Below the pieces are notes generated by a model. The model was given only the letters and a program-made list of their open reading frames with translations, was not told the DNA's origin and searched no databases. 64,000 nucleotides of DNA from the NCBI GenBank assembly GCA_008360975.2, contig CM039183.1, forward strand, positions 10,753,762 through 10,817,761, read 5' to 3'. Below, in pieces: positions 60,301 to 64,000 of this stretch. The position numbers were made by a program, and so were the translations under genes. Position 1 is the first letter of the stretch, and the number at the start of each line of letters is the position of its first letter. Source of the DNA: Lichenostomus cassidix (taxonomy: Eukaryota > Chordata > Aves > Passeriformes > Meliphagidae).

Positions 60301-62509
60301 CACTGTTTTCTTATACTCTGTGACACTGCACCTGTTGTTCCTTACATTTCAGGTCATTAGAGGAACAGTATTTTGGTTATGCACACTCAGCAAAGGACTT
60401 TAGTTCATGAGGACAACTCAGAAGCTGCAGTAAGAACTACCTTTACATAATCGAGTTTTAAATCCAAAGAGTTCCCACTTCTGTTCTTAAAAATAGAAGT
60501 TTCAGAGCTGTGTCAGATCAAGAACATCATATGAGACATCTGGATAAAAAACTATTCCATAATTTGTGCATATCTCTACAGTGATATAAAAATATACAGT
60601 ACTGGGGAACATTACTATGGAAACAAAGTCTGTTTAAAAGAACATCTGTTTCTGTTTATTCCCTGCTCCAAGTTAGAAGCCTTACAACTACAGTATCTCA
60701 ACAACCATTGAATATTCAAGTTTGGAAGGCAGATTTGACACTTATTATAAACAACACATTTACTATTTCAAGACATTTTCCAAAATGGAAACAGAGGAGT
60801 CCCTTTAAACAAGCAGAACATTCTCCAAACAGCCTGCTAACTAGTGGAACTGGCTTGTCTGCTGCTAGCATTAGGTCTTACTCTAATTTCAAAACAGAAA
60901 GCTACTTCAGCAATTAAGACCACAATTAGCCTAATTAATGGGGAGCTACATTTGTAGCATGTTTTCACACCTACTGGTCTTTCTGGTTGTATAGTTTCAC
61001 AATAAGCACAGTCCTGTTAAGCTTCACTAAAACACGTAATGGTTTTCAGGATTTCCTGTGAAAAAATCTTGCATACTCCTATGTTGAAGTATGAAATCCA
61101 TGCTGTCATTCAGCTCAGAATGATAAGAAATAACTATCTTCAAGAGAAGAAGCAAGTAGGAAATTACATATACAGGTATTTCAAAGTAATTATTGTATTT
61201 CAAGGGGTTTCTCTAAATTTTAGAATTATTTGAATCCTTGCATTTTACAGCTAATGAATGGGCACATTCATTAGAAAGAAGAATGAGTGTACAAAGCTAG
61301 AATTCCACCACTGTGCAAGTCTGGCACAACAAATGTCTGCTCACCTGTTTGTGCATTTCATGTCACAGGATTTTGAGATGCCTGTCAAGAGCCATAGAGG
61401 GAACTAACAGGTGGTGTATCCTTCAAACACACCCATTTTCATACCTCTCTAGCATCAGGCACTCCAGCTCAGAGCAGAGTGCAGAAAACACCCAAGCCCT
61501 GGCCCTAAGCTACCTTCCCCCATTAACATGCTCACACACAGAGTACAACATGGAAGCTGAAGGCCTGAGTTTGCATGCAGGTGTTTAGGAAAGGCTGTGC
61601 CACCATACCTGCTCCATGCCTTTGCTGTACACATCTTTTGCTCCTGCCACAGCAGCAAGATTGTTCGCCTCAGCTGTTGCCTAGAAAACATGGAGCATAC
61701 TGTGTTACCACAGCATTAACAGTTTACACACAGCATTACACTCCCAACATACCCCCAAAACCTCCAGAGATTCTGATGGCCAGGAAAAGGCCACACAAAA
61801 ATAAGTGAAGTTTAGCAATACACATTAAAACACATTGCTGCCTTTCTTCAGCTTTTTAGCACAGCTGCAAACAAACCTCAACTTGCTTGCACAGGCTTTT
61901 CATCAAGAGCAATCTCTTCTGAATGCTCTACTGTTAATAAGCACATAAGGGTCACAAAACTATTGAATATTAATCCTGGTACATCACTACCTGGGAGGAA
62001 AGAAGGAAGCTGGTATTATTTCTGCATTATAGGTGTACAGTTTTGGTGTCAACTGTAATTATCAATTTTGTTGAGAATTTAAGACTTATTTTCATCCTGT
62101 GTCATGTCAGGGACAATTATCGTAGTTAAAGCTGCAAGATGTCATTTTCTGTATCTCCCAGCCAAACAGCAAGCTACAGGAAACTCATGCTTAGAAAATG
62201 AAGCAGCTAAAAAACCCAGCCAACCAGACAGACCCCTGCTCCATTTGGTTGATTTAATTTCATTTGGTTGATGAAACTGAGGGAAAAGTACCAACCATCA
62301 CAGTTCAGATGGCTTTCAAAGTACAGAGATCCTTCCAGAACTACAGCTGTGTGGGGGAGCTTCAGGCCCACAGCAGTCATGATTCTTCAACTGCAAAGAA
62401 CTTACAAAGTACACATCACCTAATCAGATTATTTGAAAGAAAAATAGAATACCTGCAGCATAGATTTCGGATGAGGTAGCTCCTCTCCTTGATAGATTTT
62501 AATGTAAGC
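57280..62509 (-). CDS. ATL2: Atlastin-2, C-terminal part (gene continues beyond the right edge)
   Basis: Atlastin-2 is a dynamin-like GTPase that fuses endoplasmic reticulum tubules. Minus-strand exons in the window: 62509-62453 ([19 protein letters not shown]), 61680-61609 ([13 protein letters not shown] to MEQ), 59868-59437 (144 aa, from [15 protein letters not shown] to IAEAIWEQ), then one of two alternative last exons, 57920-57813 or 57399-57280. The large exon holds the end of the helical middle domain and two membrane segments ([19 protein letters not shown] and [17 protein letters not shown]) that form the ER hairpin, followed by the amphipathic tail. The C-termini match ATL2 rather than ATL1 or ATL3. 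The GTPase exons are not in the window. The gene is convergent with EIF4A3. Confidence 0.93.
57813..57920 (-). CDS. ATL2: ATL2 alternative last exon, KKKN form
   Basis: 108 nt from a TTTTAG acceptor to TAG, encoding [18 protein letters not shown] and ending [10 protein letters not shown] (35 aa). It is very basic, with many Arg, Lys and Asn, unlike the partly acidic LKTD form. It corresponds to the C-terminus I recall for canonical ATL2. Confidence 0.9.
   Translation of the reverse strand: MFSKLFEVLRRRTVRRALTSMPRQRLSSNNNKKKN
58341..58379. repeat. Inverted repeat in the ATL2 intron
   Basis: TTAACACCAC at 58350-58359 and GTGGTGTTAA at 58366-58375 are exact reverse complements around a 6-base loop. 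AATC at 58341-58344 and GATT at 58376-58379 extend the stem beyond a 5-base bulge. No function is assigned. Confidence 0.8.
60000..61600 (-). other. ATL2 intron, nothing recognised
   Basis: AT-rich intronic DNA between the exons at 61609 and 59868. No exon, RNA gene or repeat element that I can support. Confidence 0.45.
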
Positions 62510-64000
62510 CTAAATGGGAGAAAAAAAAAGTTTATTTTTCTAAACATTTATGACTGAGAATGAGAAATGAAGGATGATACAAAGATAAGAGCTCAGATTA
62601 TTTCTTTGTAATAGTGCTAAATATTAAACTAAGCAGATTTCTTCATACAGGTCTGGCATTCTTTTCCCCTTCACTTCCCTGTGCCCGAGACTGAGGCCCA
62701 GCAGGACAGCAGAGCACCCTGAGGAGACATCACCACTGTCTCAAAAAGTGACAGGTTCACCAGCATGCTTCTGCTCCCTCAAATATGTAAGGTCTTTGCT
62801 AAACAGGGAATCTTCACCCATAACAAGAGTGGAGATGACTATCCCAGCCCTTCTGGCAAGAGGTTTGCCCAAACTTACCCCAGTGCTGGGAGAACCAATA
62901 CTTACATTTCCCCACATGCCTTGATCTACTGAAGTGTAGGAGGAAAAAAAACAGATCAAGGCACTTAATGCAGACGAAGCTGAACAGACAAAACACTTTC
63001 AGAAGCTAAGCAGGCAGCCTATCCCTCTGTGCCCTACCCCACCTATCCTCAGGTGTCCTTTCTTTCCCTGGGGTTTCAGAGGGCTGGAAGAGAACACACA
63101 CTTCATTTCTTCTCCAGCCCACAGGCTGGCCCATGGCACAGCTCTTGGGGACAGGGAAGTGGGGCACAGCAGGCAGCAGCAGCCATTCCAGTGCTTTGGA
63201 CAAGCTGTGCAAGCTGCACCAGAGCAAGTTCTCAGCTTCTCAAGGGGGGAGAAGTCACTCTTCTTCACACTACTACTGACTTCCTTCCTGACTGAGGATT
63301 TTTTGCTCTAAGGGAGGCGAGAACAAGGTTATCAGGGTCCCCACGTACTCAATGCTCTAGGTTGTAGAACAACCTACAAAAACATATAGAGTTATACAGG
63401 ACTCTGTTCCCTTGACACCCTCCTTGCTTCTGTAGCTATTTCCTCCAAGTAGAAGCCCTACAGTTTCCAACTCAGGCCTCACAATCTCAGCTTCAGATGC
63501 ACAGTCCCAAGGGAGCAGCCCTCTTTAGTTACATAAGCATGGCATTTCTGCAGCACCCCACAGGACTGCTCCCAGACTGGATATGGGATGTGAATCAGGC
63601 AGCTTTTCAATAGAGGTTTTACACTGGGATTTTAGGATGCAGTCCTTTCTGAACTGCTGCTGAACATGTACTCCCTGCACTGCACCTGACTGGATCCTAC
63701 TAGAGAAGAAATTGGAGCAAAGAGCAGCGTGTAACCATCTAAACAAAGAGACCGAACCTCTGAGCTCCAGTGTGGATTTTATGCTTGTCAGAACAGCCAT
63801 CACTTCTGCATCCCATACCCTGTCTTTCCTTTGAAAAAGTTACTTTGTTTTACAAGCCAAGTTAAATGAGTTCTGGTCTCAGATTCCTTCATGTACAATT
63901 TGTTTCTTAACATCAGCCTAACTGTTCTACCCCAAAAGCAGCAATGCAAAATTCCTGTCTTTAGCAGACAGTGGCATCATTCTTACCAAGCCAACTGTCT
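62510..64000 (-). other. ATL2 intron to the right edge
   Basis: This should be the intron leading to the upstream ATL2 exon, which I do not find in the window. I see no gene or transposon. Open frames on both strands look random. Confidence 0.5.

Overview
This is a vertebrate nuclear genome window, most likely from a bird. The evidence is multi-exon genes with GT-AG introns, CpG-island promoters and poly(A) signals, fairly short introns, and two 3'-end fragments of CR1-type LINEs, which are typical of bird and reptile genomes. I see no bacterial, viral or plasmid content. All gene names come from reading spliced exons and comparing with remembered protein families; no search was run.

Layout. 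(1) About 1-17.1 kb, plus strand: the 3' half of a sodium/calcium exchanger gene, closest to SLC8A1 (NCX1). It contains the alternative exons A and B, the small cassette exons C, D and E, exon F, and the exons for the second transmembrane half. The 5' end lies outside the window. Up to 28.4 kb follow GC-rich non-coding DNA and AT-rich islands with poly(A) signals, possibly a very long 3' UTR. (2) 28.4-30.3 kb: non-coding DNA with a 31-bp minisatellite of about 12 copies, then the CpG-island promoter of GINS1. (3) 30.35-32.23 kb, plus: complete GINS1 (PSF1, DNA replication), 7 exons, 195 aa. (4) 46.26-33.95 kb, minus: a ninein-like gene (NINL), convergent with GINS1. It appears to lack the N-terminal EF-hand part and carries decayed remains of a large coiled-coil exon inside one intron. 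(5) 47.18-53.32 kb, plus: complete EIF4A3 (exon-junction-complete RNA helicase), 12 exons, 410 aa, divergent from NINL. (6) 57.28 kb to the right edge, minus: the 3' part of ATL2 (atlastin-2), with two alternative last exons; the GTPase exons lie beyond the window.

The genes are ordinary single-copy housekeeping or tissue genes and do not form one pathway. The most interesting material is regulatory or evolutionary: a potential hairpin that would bury the 5' splice site of NCX1 exon B, the fossil exon and shortened N-terminus of NINL, a near-perfect 19-bp palindrome in NINL intron 1, the minisatellite that is open in all three forward frames, and the paired alternative C-termini of ATL2.
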